Shown here in pieces: positions 8,896 through 17,333 of a stretch of 64,000 bases of DNA. The stretch spans positions 1 to 64,000 of the forward strand of contig NZ_PDOC01000007.1 in the NCBI RefSeq assembly GCF_002760655.1. The letters are read 5' to 3'. The position numbers were made by a program, and so were the translations under genes. The notes below the pieces were generated by a model. It was not told the origin of the DNA. It made no database searches and was given only the letters and a program-made list of their open reading frames with translations. Position 1 is the stretch's first letter. Each line of letters begins with the position of its first letter. The DNA is from Massilia eurypsychrophila (GTDB taxonomy: Bacteria > Pseudomonadota > Gammaproteobacteria > Burkholderiales > Burkholderiaceae_D).

Positions 8896-10112
8896 GTGCG
8901 TTGGATCTCGATGGTGGGGTCGAGCCAGGCGCTGCCCTCGAAATGCGGACGGCGCATGTTCATCACGGTGAATACCAGCGCCAGGTCGCGCCACTCGTAG
9001 TTGTTGACCAGATGGGTGTCGGTGCTGACGATGGCGGTGGCGATCGAGTAGCTGCCCGGGCCCAGGTTCATCGGGAAGTGGAACTGGTAGACCACCTGCT
9101 GGCCGGCGCCGACGTCGTCGAGCGCCATGTCCTTCAGGTGGGTGTTGGTGCCGTACATCGGCTGGCCGAGGCGGTCCTTGATCATGTAGCCGAGCACCAT
9201 GCGCGGAATCGTCTCCTTGACGGCGACGGTGATTTTCAAAGTGACGGCGCTGCCGACATCGACCACTTCGACCGTGTTGCCGGCGGCATCCAACAGCACG
9301 ATGTTCGCCACGCTCGCTTCGCCCGTGCCGGAAATGGTCTGCACCTTGCCGGCCACCGCGGCCAGGCGCACGGTGTCGTTTTCGCGCTCGGCGATCAGGG
9401 CGTTGTAGTAATCCATGATCTGTTCCGGCGCGCCTTGCCGCGCCAGGCGGCCGCCGTCGAGCAGGATCGCGCGGTCGCACACCGACTGGATCGCCTGCTT
9501 GTCGTGCGACACCAGCAGCAAGGTGGTGCCGGCCTTGCGGAACTGGCGGATGCGCTCGAAGCTCTTGTGCTGGAAGTAGGCGTCGCCGACCGACAGCGCC
9601 TCGTCGACGATGAGGATGTCGGGCCGGCGCGCGGTGGCCACGCTGAACGCCAGGCGCATTTGCATGCCGCTCGAGTAGACCCGCACCGGCTGGTCGATGT
9701 AGTCGCCAATTTCGGCGAACGCTTCGATGTCCGGCATCAGGGCGCGGATCTCCTCGACCGACATGCCGAGCAGCTGGCCGGCCATGTAGACGTTCTGGCG
9801 GCCGCTGAAGTCGGCGTGGAATCCCATGCCGAGCTCCAGCAGGGCGGCAACGCGCCCGGTCATGCGCACCGCGCCGGTGCTCGGCTGGGTGGTGCCGGTG
9901 ATCAGCTTGAGCAAGGTGCTCTTGCCGGCGCCGTTGATGCCGATCAGGCCGACCGCTTCGCCCGGCGCGACTTCGAAATTAATGTCCTGCAGCACCCACT
10001 TGAGCTTGTGGCGGGCGCCGCGAAACGGCAACGTCCACTCGGCCAGGCGTGACCAGCGCGTCGGATACTGCTTGTACGCCTTGCTCAGGTTGTCGACGGT
10101 AATGCGGCCCAT
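8892..10112 (-). CDS. wzt: O-antigen/polysaccharide ABC exporter ATPase with C-terminal substrate-binding domain (Wzt-like)
   Basis: 406 aa. ATPase domain (1-245): Walker A GINGAGKSTLL near residue 55, signature YSSGMQMRLAFS, Walker B ILIVDEALSVGD and a switch His in LLVSHDKQ. The remaining about 160 residues form an extra beta-rich domain typical of Wzt, which reads the chain-end modification before export (known for Wzt proteins). Overlaps the permease gene upstream and the FkbM gene downstream by ATGA in both cases, so these three are tightly coupled. Confidence 0.9.
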   Translation of the reverse strand: MGRITVDNLSKAYKQYPTRWSRLAEWTLPFRGARHKLKWVLQDINFEVAPGEAVGLIGINGAGKSTLLKLITGTTQPSTGAVRMTGRVAALLELGMGFHADFSGRQNVYMAGQLLGMSVEEIRALMPDIEAFAEIGDYIDQPVRVYSSGMQMRLAFSVATARRPDILIVDEALSVGDAYFQHKSFERIRQFRKAGTTLLLVSHDKQAIQSVCDRAILLDGGRLARQGAPEQIMDYYNALIAERENDTVRLAAVAGKVQTISGTGEASVANIVLLDAAGNTVEVVDVGSAVTLKITVAVKETIPRMVLGYMIKDRLGQPMYGTNTHLKDMALDDVGAGQQVVYQFHFPMNLGPGSYSIATAIVSTDTHLVNNYEWRDLALVFTVMNMRRPHFEGSAWLDPTIEIQRT

Positions 10113-10915
10113 CAGAGTTCATCCACCATTTCGCCGGAGCGCTTGCGAAACAGGCGCATGCCGAACACGCACATCAGCAGCGCCAGGATGGTCGCAGGCA
10201 GCAGGCCCGACCAGTGCGGCAAGGTGTGATGCACCAGAATGGTCTGGTAGGCGCCGATGATCGGCGCCATCGGATTCCACAGCAGCAGGTGCTCGCGGAT
10301 GGCCGGCGGCAGGATCGACGCCGGGTAGACGATCGGCGTGAGCCAGAACCAGAACTGGACGAAGATGCTGAAGAACTGGCCGACGTCGCGGAAGAACACG
10401 TTGAGCACGCCGATGATCATGCCCAGGCCAATGGCGAACAGCACCTGCAGCAGCAATATAGGCAGGATGGCCAGGTAGACCGCGCCGGGAAAATTGCCGG
10501 TGGCGATCAGGAAGGCGGTAAACAGGCCGAAGATGATGGCGAAATTGAGCAGCGCGTTGAGCACCACGATCAGCGGCAGGCACATGCGAGGAAAGCTGAT
10601 CTTCTTGATCAGGTTGGCTTGCTCGATGAACATCGTCTGGGCGCGCGCGACGATCTCGGCGAACAGGCCCCAGGTCAGGATGCCGGCGCACAGGTAGATG
10701 CTGTAGGCAAAAGTGTTGTCGCTGCCGGGCAGCTTGCTGCGCATGACTTCGGCAAAGATCACCGTGTACACGAGGATCATCGCGAGCGGACTGAGCAGCG
10801 ACCACGAGGCGCCGAGGATGGCGTTGCCGTATTTCGACTGGAACTCGCGGCGGACGCTGCCGAACACGAAGCCGCGGTACGCCCACAGGCCGCGCAGCAT
10901 GTGGCTCGAAATCAT
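10112..10915 (-). CDS. wzm: Polysaccharide ABC exporter permease (Wzm-like)
   Basis: 267 aa, ABC-2 type permease with six hydrophobic segments. It begins MISSHMLRGLWAYRGFVFGSVRREFQSKYGNAILGASW with the amphipathic N-terminal region typical of Wzm/KpsM, and shows PIVYPASILP and LLLWNPMAPIIGAYQ in the C-terminal half, both conserved in this family. First gene of the glycan operon; a perfect TATAAT lies about 80 bp upstream. Together with the Wzt-like ATPase it should move a lipid-linked polysaccharide across the inner membrane. Confidence 0.9.
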   Translation of the reverse strand: MISSHMLRGLWAYRGFVFGSVRREFQSKYGNAILGASWSLLSPLAMILVYTVIFAEVMRSKLPGSDNTFAYSIYLCAGILTWGLFAEIVARAQTMFIEQANLIKKISFPRMCLPLIVVLNALLNFAIIFGLFTAFLIATGNFPGAVYLAILPILLLQVLFAIGLGMIIGVLNVFFRDVGQFFSIFVQFWFWLTPIVYPASILPPAIREHLLLWNPMAPIIGAYQTILVHHTLPHWSGLLPATILALLMCVFGMRLFRKRSGEMVDEL

Positions 10916-10996
10916 GCCGCCGCCTGGTGCGGCAAGCCTGCGCCGCGCGCTTGAGTTCGTCTAATCATAGTAAAGGTTGGTCCCTGTGAGCGCGAA

Positions 10997-11038
10997 ATTA
11001 TACTCTACAGAGCAGGCCAAGATTGTTACAGTTGTAAC
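10997..11038 (-). promoter_or_regulatory. Predicted promoter of the wzm operon with upstream palindrome
   Basis: On the minus strand a perfect TATAAT occupies 11002-10997. A perfect 14-bp palindrome, GTTACAGTTGTAAC, spans 11025-11038. If transcription starts about 7 bp after the -10 box (near 10990), the palindrome is centred near -41.5, the position of a class II activator site, and no good -35 box is visible. Which protein binds it is unknown; the arms are TGTTA-like rather than TGTGA. Confidence 0.5.
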
Positions 11039-11072
11039 TCTGCGTTCCGGATCAACCGCCCGCCGCCGCGCA

Positions 11073-11828
11073 TCAGATCCCCTGGACCAGTTTTTTCAGC
11101 GCATCCGGGTCGAGGATGATGAGCCGGTGGGCATCCTTTTGCACGATGCCTTGCTGCACCAGGGTCAGCAGCGCGCGGGTGACGGTCTCGCGGCTGGTGT
11201 TGATCATGTTGGCAATGTCCTGGTGGGTCGGCAGGTTTTCCACCACCGTCGGCCCGCCGGGCGCAAACGGCGGCTTTTGCTGCAGCATCAGGTAGCTGTA
11301 GATGCGCTTGGCGGTGTTGTTGATGCTCAGCAGGGCGCGGAATTCGGAGTCGCGCTGGATCTTCTGCGCCAGGTAGCGCAGCATCTGCTTGGCCACCGAT
11401 GGCGAGTGGGAAAACAGGTGCATCGCGATGGGGGCGGGCAAAAACGCCACCAGCACCGGCGTCATCGCCACCACCGACGCCGAACGGGTCGAATTGTTGA
11501 TCAGCGCGATCTCGCCGAAAAAGTCGCCCGGCATCAGCATGCGCAGGCCGATCGCGCGGCCGTCTTCGGTCACGTCGATCACCTGCAGCTGGCCCGACAG
11601 CAAGAACAGCAAGCCGTCGCCGCTGCCGCCCTTGTGCAGCACCACCTCGCGCTTGGCGTAATGGCGGATGCGCAGCTCGGCCTTGACGCGCACGATTTCC
11701 TCTTCGTTCAACTCGGCCAGCAGGGGTATCTTGCGCAGGTGAACCTGCACCTGGCGCTGCTCTTCCGGCGCGGCGGCGCTGCCGCCGGCGGCGTCGTTCG
11801 GTGCGATCGGGTCGAGAGGGGTCGTCAT
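11073..11828 (-). CDS. Crp/Fnr-family transcriptional regulator, predicted cAMP-responsive
   Basis: About 251 aa from MTTPLDPIAP (ATG at 11828); a longer frame to 11933 would add residues overlapping the VanZ-like gene. A cyclic-nucleotide-binding domain (about 30-150) includes the phosphate-binding cassette GDFFGEIALINNSTRSASV, keeping the Glu and Arg-Ser that hold cAMP in CRP. There is no FNR-type cysteine cluster. The C-terminal winged helix contains HQDIANMINTSRETVTRALL; the RETVxR recognition helix is that of CRP, which reads TGTGA half-sites. Three perfect TGTGA-N6-TCACA sites lie within the next 9 kb. A TATACT lies only about 8 bp before the ATG, so a very short leader or another start is possible. 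Confidence 0.9.
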   Translation of the reverse strand: MTTPLDPIAPNDAAGGSAAAPEEQRQVQVHLRKIPLLAELNEEEIVRVKAELRIRHYAKREVVLHKGGSGDGLLFLLSGQLQVIDVTEDGRAIGLRMLMPGDFFGEIALINNSTRSASVVAMTPVLVAFLPAPIAMHLFSHSPSVAKQMLRYLAQKIQRDSEFRALLSINNTAKRIYSYLMLQQKPPFAPGGPTVVENLPTHQDIANMINTSRETVTRALLTLVQQGIVQKDAHRLIILDPDALKKLVQGI

Positions 11829-11886
11829 GGCAACAGTATACAAGAGCTGGCAGCGCAACGGTGGCGCCTGCTGCGAAATTGCCCCG

Positions 11887-12216
11887 CTATGGCGACAGCC
11901 AGCCCAGTGCGGCGAGCATGGCCACGACGGCAATGCCGGCGGCGTTGGCCATCAGGTCTTTCCAGCAGAACTTGCGGTCCGGCACCAGCGCCTGCAGGCA
12001 TTCGATCAGCCAGCCGGCCACAAACAGGCCCAGCAGCCACAGCGCCGTTTCGGCCGCGCCGTGGGCGATCCGCACCGCCATCACGCTCAGCAGCGCGAAG
12101 CCGGCAAAGTGCAGCAGCTTATCGTTCGGCAGCGGCGGCAGCCAGCGGTTCGGCACCAGGCAACCGGTCGAAATCGCCACCGCCGTGCCGACGAATAACA
12201 TCATTTCCCACTGCAT
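11887..12216 (-). CDS. VanZ-like family membrane protein
   Basis: About 109 aa, starting at the ATG at 12216, which has an AGGGAT ribosome-binding site; the in-frame ATG at 12243 has none. Four hydrophobic segments and the VanZ-like motifs DKLLHFAGFALLSV and ECLQALVPDRKFCWKDLMANAAG are visible. VanZ-like proteins are small inner-membrane proteins of mostly unknown role, sometimes tied to cell-envelope or exopolysaccharide genes. It lies between the Crp-like gene and the beta-barrel gene on the same strand. Confidence 0.75.
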   Translation of the reverse strand: MQWEMMLFVGTAVAISTGCLVPNRWLPPLPNDKLLHFAGFALLSVMAVRIAHGAAETALWLLGLFVAGWLIECLQALVPDRKFCWKDLMANAAGIAVVAMLAALGWLSP

Positions 12217-12262
12217 CGCGATCCCTGCTGCCAATATGTTCAAAAAGCAGCATTGTATAGCT

Positions 12263-13522
12263 TCAAGGAGTCGTCCACTGGTAGTTCAGCTGCAATTGCC
12301 GGTTGTCGTAGCGGAAAATCGAGATGTCCTTGTCGTTGCGCACCAGCCGCGCCTCGAGCTGCAGCGCGTGGTTTTTCGCCAGCGGATAGATCAAGGTGGC
12401 GCGCAGCACGTGGGTGGCCTGGCGCCGCACTTCCTCGATCACCCGCGGCGCATACACCAGCTCGCTGTTCCAGGTCTGGTACGAGTAGGCCAGTTCGCCG
12501 ATGTTGGCGTCCCACAGCGCGCGCCGGCCCAGCAGGTTGACCGCGATGCCGTGGCGGTTGCCGCCGGGACGCTCGGTGATCGCGCGGTCGTCGACGTAGC
12601 CGACGCTGGCGCTGCCGTACAGGTCCGGCTTGCGGTAGCTGAGCTGCCCGCGCACCTCGAACGTGTGCGCGTCGAAGTTGGTCAGCCTGACATGCTGGTT
12701 GCGCGTCAGCCCGGCCAGCAGGTTGAATTGCATGCTGGCCGGCAGCGGCAGCGGCGGCGCGATGCGCGTCTGCAGCTGCGCCTGGCGCTGGTACAGGCTG
12801 CCGCCAAGGCTGATCAGGCCGAGCATGCCGGTGTGGCGCACGGTCCAGCGGCCGAAGCGAAACGGCGCCTCGGCGCCGACGTACAGCGACACGCTGTCGA
12901 ATTCGCGCAAGGTGTCGTTGCGGCGGTTCTGGAACTGCACGAAGCCGATCGTGCCGTCCGTGCTCAGCTCGCGCAGGTAGTCGGCGCTCAGCACCGTGTA
13001 CTGGTCGCGCTTGGGCAGGAATTCTTCCAGCAGAGGCAGCTCGACGCGTCCGCCGTCGACTTCGACGATGTAGACCGGGTTCTTGGCGCCCTGGTTGACG
13101 TTGGCGTCGATGCCGCGCCCGATTGTCAGCGATCCGTTCGACTTCGCCGGCCGGCCGCGGCAACCGCTGGCGCGCTCCGCGTTGATCAGGTCGCGGATGG
13201 CCTGCGGTGGTGCGAAGCGCTTCTCGATATCGCCGAACAGGCGCTCGGCCTCGGCGGTATTGCCCATGCTGCACTGGATCAGCGCAATTTCGAGCAAGGC
13301 GCCGGCGTGCATCGGCTCTTCATCGATCGCCTGCTGGAACTTTTTCAGCGCGTCGCTCTTGCGCCCTTCGGCCAGCGATTCGAGCGCTTCGCGGTAGACG
13401 TCGCGGCGCGGCGCATCGGCCGCGCCCGTGCCGGCGGCGCCCTGCTGCGCGCCGGCACTTAGGCACAACGACATTCCCAGCACTGCAACGATCGACGACA
13501 GTACGCCTTGCCGCTCGCTCAT
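12263..13522 (-). CDS. TPR protein with C-terminal outer-membrane beta-barrel (Slam/DUF560-like)
   Basis: 419 aa. A signal peptide ends near LSAGAQQ. Residues about 38-110 contain TPR-like helices (ESLAEGRKSDALKKFQQAIDEEPMHAGALLEIAL). After a cysteine-containing linker the remainder is beta-strand rich with alternating aromatic residues, starting at LTIGRGIDANVNQG. This TPR-plus-barrel order resembles surface lipoprotein assembly modifiers and other DUF560 proteins; similarity to Slam is inference from architecture only. The start overlaps the cyclase stop by ATGA, so it is coupled to the CHASE2 cyclase. Confidence 0.65.
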   Translation of the reverse strand: MSERQGVLSSIVAVLGMSLCLSAGAQQGAAGTGAADAPRRDVYREALESLAEGRKSDALKKFQQAIDEEPMHAGALLEIALIQCSMGNTAEAERLFGDIEKRFAPPQAIRDLINAERASGCRGRPAKSNGSLTIGRGIDANVNQGAKNPVYIVEVDGGRVELPLLEEFLPKRDQYTVLSADYLRELSTDGTIGFVQFQNRRNDTLREFDSVSLYVGAEAPFRFGRWTVRHTGMLGLISLGGSLYQRQAQLQTRIAPPLPLPASMQFNLLAGLTRNQHVRLTNFDAHTFEVRGQLSYRKPDLYGSASVGYVDDRAITERPGGNRHGIAVNLLGRRALWDANIGELAYSYQTWNSELVYAPRVIEEVRRQATHVLRATLIYPLAKNHALQLEARLVRNDKDISIFRYDNRQLQLNYQWTTP

Positions 13523-15438
13523 GCCGGGCCGTCCGTGACCGGGTCCGCCATCGCGGGCGCCACCTGGCCGGTGTAACGTGGTGCAGAATCCATGCTCGAA
13601 TCGAAAGTAAATAAAGTGGTGGGTTTTTCCTTGCCGCGCAACATGCGCTCGCCCAGCAGGATAAAACGATGGCGCCGCGCCCGCTCGACCGTGCCGGCGC
13701 CGACAATGATGTCATGCTTGAATTCACGCGCTGCCTGCTCCAGCCGCGACGCCGTGTTGACGCTGTCGCCGACGGCAGTATAGATGCTTCTGAACGAAGT
13801 GCCAAAGTCGCCCGCCATCGCCAGCCCGCTGTCGATGCCGATGCGCACCCGCAGTGGCGGAAATCCGTTGCGCACCCGCTCGTCGCTCAGGCGCGCGACC
13901 CGCCGCACCATCGACAGCGCCGCCTCCAGCGCCAGGTCGGCGTGCTGGGCCAGCGGCAGCGGCGCCCCCCAGAACGCGACCAGGCCGTCGCCGGTGTATT
14001 TATCCAGCGTGCCTTGCTGGTCGATCACCGGCCCGGTCAGGCAGTCGAGGAAGTCGCGCGTCAGCTTGGCCGCCGCTTCCACCGGCAGCGACTCGACCTG
14101 GGTGGTGTAGCCTTCCATGTCGGCAATGACGGTGGTGACGTCGAAGCGGCGCGGGCGCAGCGGATCGCGCACGTCGCTGCGCAGCAGCTGCGCCACCACT
14201 TCCGGGGCGACGTATTGGCGCAGCGTGTCGAGCAGGTGGCGCGAGGTGCGCTGCGCCAGGTGCCACTGATAAGGCACCGCAAAGGCGAGCAGGAACAGGT
14301 TGGTCGCCAGCGGCCCGGTGGTGGAAAAATCCGGGTCGTGGCTGCTGGCCGAGTACGCCAGTCCCAGCCACAGCAGCGAGGCGCCGCCCAGGAGGCCGAC
14401 GCTGGCCACGGCCGACAGGCGCGGAAAGGCGAAGCTGGCGCCGACCGTGCACAGCACCGCAAAGGCGATCGCCAGCAGGCGGCCCGGCCATGGCGCCGGC
14501 GCCAGCCCGCCCTGGCGGTCCAGCAAGGTCGACAACACCGCCGCCTGCACGCCCAGGCCCGGGCGGTCGCCGCGAAACGGCGTGGTGACGCGGTCGCCGA
14601 TGCCGAGCGACGACGAGCCGACGATCACCAGGCGGCCGCCGGCGCTGGCCGGCTCGATCGCCTGGTTCAGGATGTCGGCGGCCGACACCACCGTATAGGC
14701 GCTCCAGTCGCGCTTGTAGTCGACCCGCATCAGGCCGGTGGTGGGCAAGATCATCGCGGCGCCGCCGTTGCAGCAGTTCACCAGGGCCAGCGCCAGCGCC
14801 GGATACTGTCGGCCTTCGTAGCTGGTCAGCAGCGGCACCCGGCGCAGCGCGCCATCGGAGTCCGGCAAAAAGCCCATGTTGCCGACATGGCGCGCCTGGG
14901 CCAGGCCGGCGTGGTTGGCAATATATCCGGCCGCCTTCACACCGCCGTCGCGGTAGACGCTGGAGGCGCCGGCCGGCTGGCCGTCGCGCACCGGGTCGGG
15001 GCGGCCAAAGTTGTAGTCGAACATTTGCGCCAGTACCACCGGGCCGTGCTGGGCCAGCAATGCCAGGCGCTGGTCGCCGGCGGTGTCTTTCGGCTCGGGC
15101 AGCACGATGTCGAGGGCGACGCCGCGCGCGCTGTAGTGCGTCAACAACGTTTCGACCAGGTCGGCGACCCGGGCGTGCGGCCACGGCCAGGCGCCCAGCG
15201 TGGCCAGGCTTGCCTCGTCGATATCGACCACCAGCACGCGCGGCTCCGGCGCCGTGCTCGCCTGCAGGCGGACAAAGGCGTCGCGCAGCCACTCGTTGGC
15301 CAGCACCGACGAAGTGGGCGCGGCGCCCCATTGGGCCCAGACCGTCAGCAGGATCGCCGTCAGCGCCAGCGCCGCGCGGATCAGCCCCGGCGGCGTGATG
15401 CGAACGTTGACAGGGAGGAGGGGAGTCGAGTCGGGCAC
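13519..15438 (-). CDS. CHASE2-domain membrane adenylate cyclase (class III)
   Basis: 639 aa, GTG start. One N-terminal membrane helix, a periplasmic CHASE2 sensor domain (about 45-325; VVDIDEASLATLGAWPWPH, ALDIVLPEP), three membrane helices (about 333-405), then a class III cyclase domain (about 425-610). Metal-binding Asp residues lie in VIADMEGY and KYTGDGLVAFW. The Lys of LDKYTGD and the Asp of AVGDSVNTASRLE are the residues that select ATP over GTP in this class, and the Asn/Arg of VNTASR are the transition-state pair. It is therefore predicted to make cAMP in response to an unknown periplasmic signal. Coupled downstream to the TPR/barrel gene and divergent from the FecR-domain gene. Confidence 0.9.
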   Translation of the reverse strand: MPDSTPLLPVNVRITPPGLIRAALALTAILLTVWAQWGAAPTSSVLANEWLRDAFVRLQASTAPEPRVLVVDIDEASLATLGAWPWPHARVADLVETLLTHYSARGVALDIVLPEPKDTAGDQRLALLAQHGPVVLAQMFDYNFGRPDPVRDGQPAGASSVYRDGGVKAAGYIANHAGLAQARHVGNMGFLPDSDGALRRVPLLTSYEGRQYPALALALVNCCNGGAAMILPTTGLMRVDYKRDWSAYTVVSAADILNQAIEPASAGGRLVIVGSSSLGIGDRVTTPFRGDRPGLGVQAAVLSTLLDRQGGLAPAPWPGRLLAIAFAVLCTVGASFAFPRLSAVASVGLLGGASLLWLGLAYSASSHDPDFSTTGPLATNLFLLAFAVPYQWHLAQRTSRHLLDTLRQYVAPEVVAQLLRSDVRDPLRPRRFDVTTVIADMEGYTTQVESLPVEAAAKLTRDFLDCLTGPVIDQQGTLDKYTGDGLVAFWGAPLPLAQHADLALEAALSMVRRVARLSDERVRNGFPPLRVRIGIDSGLAMAGDFGTSFRSIYTAVGDSVNTASRLEQAAREFKHDIIVGAGTVERARRHRFILLGERMLRGKEKPTTLFTFDSSMDSAPRYTGQVAPAMADPVTDGPA

Positions 15439-15471
15439 GCCGGGCTGAGAACTTGTTGGGAATAAACAATA

Positions 15472-15532
15472 AGTATATCCCGTTGTGCCCGTTGTTACAC
15501 CACAGCGACACTAATTGCGACAATGTGTAACA
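15472..15532. promoter_or_regulatory. Intergenic control region of the cyclase gene: TATACT and TGTTACAC/GTGTAACA inverted repeat
   Basis: A minus-strand TATACT (15477-15472) is a likely -10 box for the CHASE2 cyclase. Inverted arms TGTTACAC (15493-15500) and GTGTAACA (15525-15532) are 32 bp apart centre to centre, about three helical turns. The left arm covers the expected -35 region of the cyclase promoter. The binding protein is unknown. Confidence 0.4.
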
Positions 15533-15562
15533 CCGGCCGTTGTCGAAAGGAATCGATTAAAA

Positions 15563-15578
15563 TGTGATAGTCATCACA
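15563..15578. promoter_or_regulatory. CRP-type operator upstream of the FecR-domain gene (site 1)
   Basis: TGTGATAGTCATCACA, a perfect match to the symmetric CRP consensus (TGTGA-N6-TCACA). A plus-strand -10 candidate GATAAT lies at 15599-15604, 28.5 bp from the operator centre, so the site would sit near -41 in the class II activator position. The mRNA would then start near 15611, just before the AAGGGG ribosome-binding site of the ATG at 15624. Confidence 0.75.
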
Positions 15579-15623
15579 GCAGAAGCCGCTTGAGACAGGA
15601 TAATGAAGAAAAAGGGGAATATT

Positions 15624-17012
15624 ATGTTGCGTCATCTAATGGTCACCGCCGGTCTCGCGCTTTGCGCGCAGTTCGCGTTCGCCGCGGAAGCGGGAAAAAT
15701 CATCTTTGTCGCCGGCCAGGCGCAGGTGGTCGATCGCGCGGCGGTGCAAGACGGCGCGGTACAGGAAGGCGACATGCTCACCACCGGCGCGGACGGCTTC
15801 ATGTACATCAAGACGCTCGACAATGGCCTCTTCATCCTGCGCCCTAACAGCCGCGCCCGGATCGTCACGTACCACGTCGATCCGGTCAATCCGGCAAATA
15901 CGCGCATCAAGCTCGAACTGCTCAGTGGCGTCGCGCGCAGCAAATCCGGCGACGCCGTCAAGCTGGCGCGCCAGAATTTCCGTTTCAACACCCCGGTGGC
16001 GGCGATCGGCGTGCGCGGCACCGACTTTACCGTCTTTACCGACCAGGACACTTCGCGCGTTGCCGTCATTTCCGGCGGCGTTGCCGTCAGCGGTTTTGCC
16101 GGCGCCTGCAGCCCCGACGGTTTCGGCCCATGCGAGGGCATCTACACGCGCGAACTGTCGGCGGCCCAGCGCGGCCAACTGGTGCAGGTGCGGCGCGGCC
16201 AGGTGGCGCCGCAAGTGATGTCAAGCGGAGGCAACGGTCCGGACAACATCGCGCCGCCGCGCAACGACGAGCCGATCGGCAAGAACGGCGGCATCAACGG
16301 CGCCGCCACCGCGCCTGCGCCGAGCCTCGACCCGATCAAGAACGTTGTCATCGCCCAGCTGCCGCCGCTGGCGCCGGCGCCGGTTGTGAACACACCGCCG
16401 CCAGTCGTTGAAGAGCCGCCGGCCTTGCCGGTGGAGCCGCCGCTGGTGGTGGTAGTGCCAACCCCGGTGCCGCCAGTGATCGAGATTCCGCAAAAGGATA
16501 GCGGCATTTTGTGGGGGCGCTGGCAGCGCATTGGGGCGCCGCCGGCCACTATCGATCTGACAGCGGAGCAGGAGCGCTCGCAACTGCTGGCCGTGCGCGG
16601 TAATTTCGCCCTGTTCCGCACGCCCGGCAAGGAATATGTGGCGCGTGAAAACGGCAGCGTCGGGTTTCGCCTCGATTCGAGCGAAGCCTATGTTTATACC
16701 AATTATGGTCCGGGCATCCGCACCACCGCGGCTGCGACCATCAACAACGGCCGCCTCGACCTCGATTTCGGTAACAAGAGCTTTGCGACGTCGTTTGATT
16801 TGACCAGCAAGGACGAGACATTCAAATTCCAGTCGAAGGGCGATATCACTGCCAACGGCCGCATGTATGGTGAGCACGCCCAGGGCCGTCCGGGCTACCT
16901 GAACCTCGATGGCGTGTTGAGCAATGAGCGCAACGGTTCCGCCGCATATATATTCGACGGGGTAATCGACGCCCAGCGCACGGTCAATGGCGCCACGTAT
17001 TGGCGTAAATAG
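15624..17012 (+). CDS. FecR-domain secreted/periplasmic protein
   Basis: About 462 aa from MLRHLMVTAG. This start has AAGGGG six bases upstream; the ATG at 15603 lies over the predicted -10 box. A signal peptide ends at QFAFAAEA. The FecR domain (about 25-150) has GDMLTTGADGFMYIKTLDNGLFILRPNSR and the motif FRFNTPVAAIGVRGTDFTV. A Pro-rich linker (about 230-300, PPPVVEEPPALP) leads to a C-terminal beta-rich domain. It is not an anti-sigma FecR: no inner-membrane helix or cytoplasmic N-domain is present. FecR-domain proteins of this secreted type often neighbour CHASE2 cyclases, as here. Its function is unknown; a role in envelope sensing is a guess. Confidence 0.8.
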   Translation: MLRHLMVTAGLALCAQFAFAAEAGKIIFVAGQAQVVDRAAVQDGAVQEGDMLTTGADGFMYIKTLDNGLFILRPNSRARIVTYHVDPVNPANTRIKLELLSGVARSKSGDAVKLARQNFRFNTPVAAIGVRGTDFTVFTDQDTSRVAVISGGVAVSGFAGACSPDGFGPCEGIYTRELSAAQRGQLVQVRRGQVAPQVMSSGGNGPDNIAPPRNDEPIGKNGGINGAATAPAPSLDPIKNVVIAQLPPLAPAPVVNTPPPVVEEPPALPVEPPLVVVVPTPVPPVIEIPQKDSGILWGRWQRIGAPPATIDLTAEQERSQLLAVRGNFALFRTPGKEYVARENGSVGFRLDSSEAYVYTNYGPGIRTTAAATINNGRLDLDFGNKSFATSFDLTSKDETFKFQSKGDITANGRMYGEHAQGRPGYLNLDGVLSNERNGSAAYIFDGVIDAQRTVNGATYWRK

Positions 17013-17030
17013 TTTATGTTATGTTCTCGA

Positions 17031-17060
17031 AAATGCCCCGTATTGACGGGGCATTTTTTT
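17031..17060 (+). terminator. Rho-independent terminator after the FecR-domain gene
   Basis: Stem AAATGCCCCG (17031-17040) pairs with CGGGGCATTT (17047-17056), loop TATTGA, followed by a T run. Located 19 bp after the stop codon. Confidence 0.9.
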
Positions 17061-17333
17061 TGGGACGCGCGCGGCAGATATCTTCCATGCTTATGCCAAT
17101 ACTGATGACGCGCCAACATGCATACATCCGGATCAGGTACGCGCGCTTGGCCGGCCACTTCGGCCATTTGTATTTTAATGTAATGAGATGTAAAAACTAT
17201 ATTAAAGGGTGATTATTATGCATCACTCACCGACATTCTCAGGCCTTGCGCCACGGTTAATATTCTCTGATAATGCGCTGCGCGAATGCATTACTCGCAA
17301 ATATTCCATAAATGATTGAAGAATGTTCGAATT
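17061..17333. other. AT-rich intergenic region with no supported gene
   Basis: Non-coding stretch between the terminator and operator site 2. It is clearly more AT-rich than its surroundings (for example 17170-17220). Short open frames here have no ribosome-binding site and no recognisable protein. A GTGAT/ATCAC pair at 17209-17226 has the wrong spacing for a CRP site. Confidence 0.6.

Noticed and set aside
15603-15623. Earlier ATG (MKKKGNI) of the FecR-domain gene
   Set aside because: It coincides with the predicted -10 box and has AGGA only two bases away; the ATG at 15624 has a well-spaced AAGGGG and starts a standard signal peptide.
17021-17212. 63-codon open frame after the FecR-domain gene
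   Set aside because: It runs through the terminator hairpin, has no ribosome-binding site and no recognisable sequence.
17209-17226. GTGAT...ATCAC inverted pair upstream of the S-layer-like gene, first taken for another CRP site
   Set aside because: The arms are separated by 8 bases instead of 4, so the half-sites would be on the wrong helical phase for a Crp dimer.
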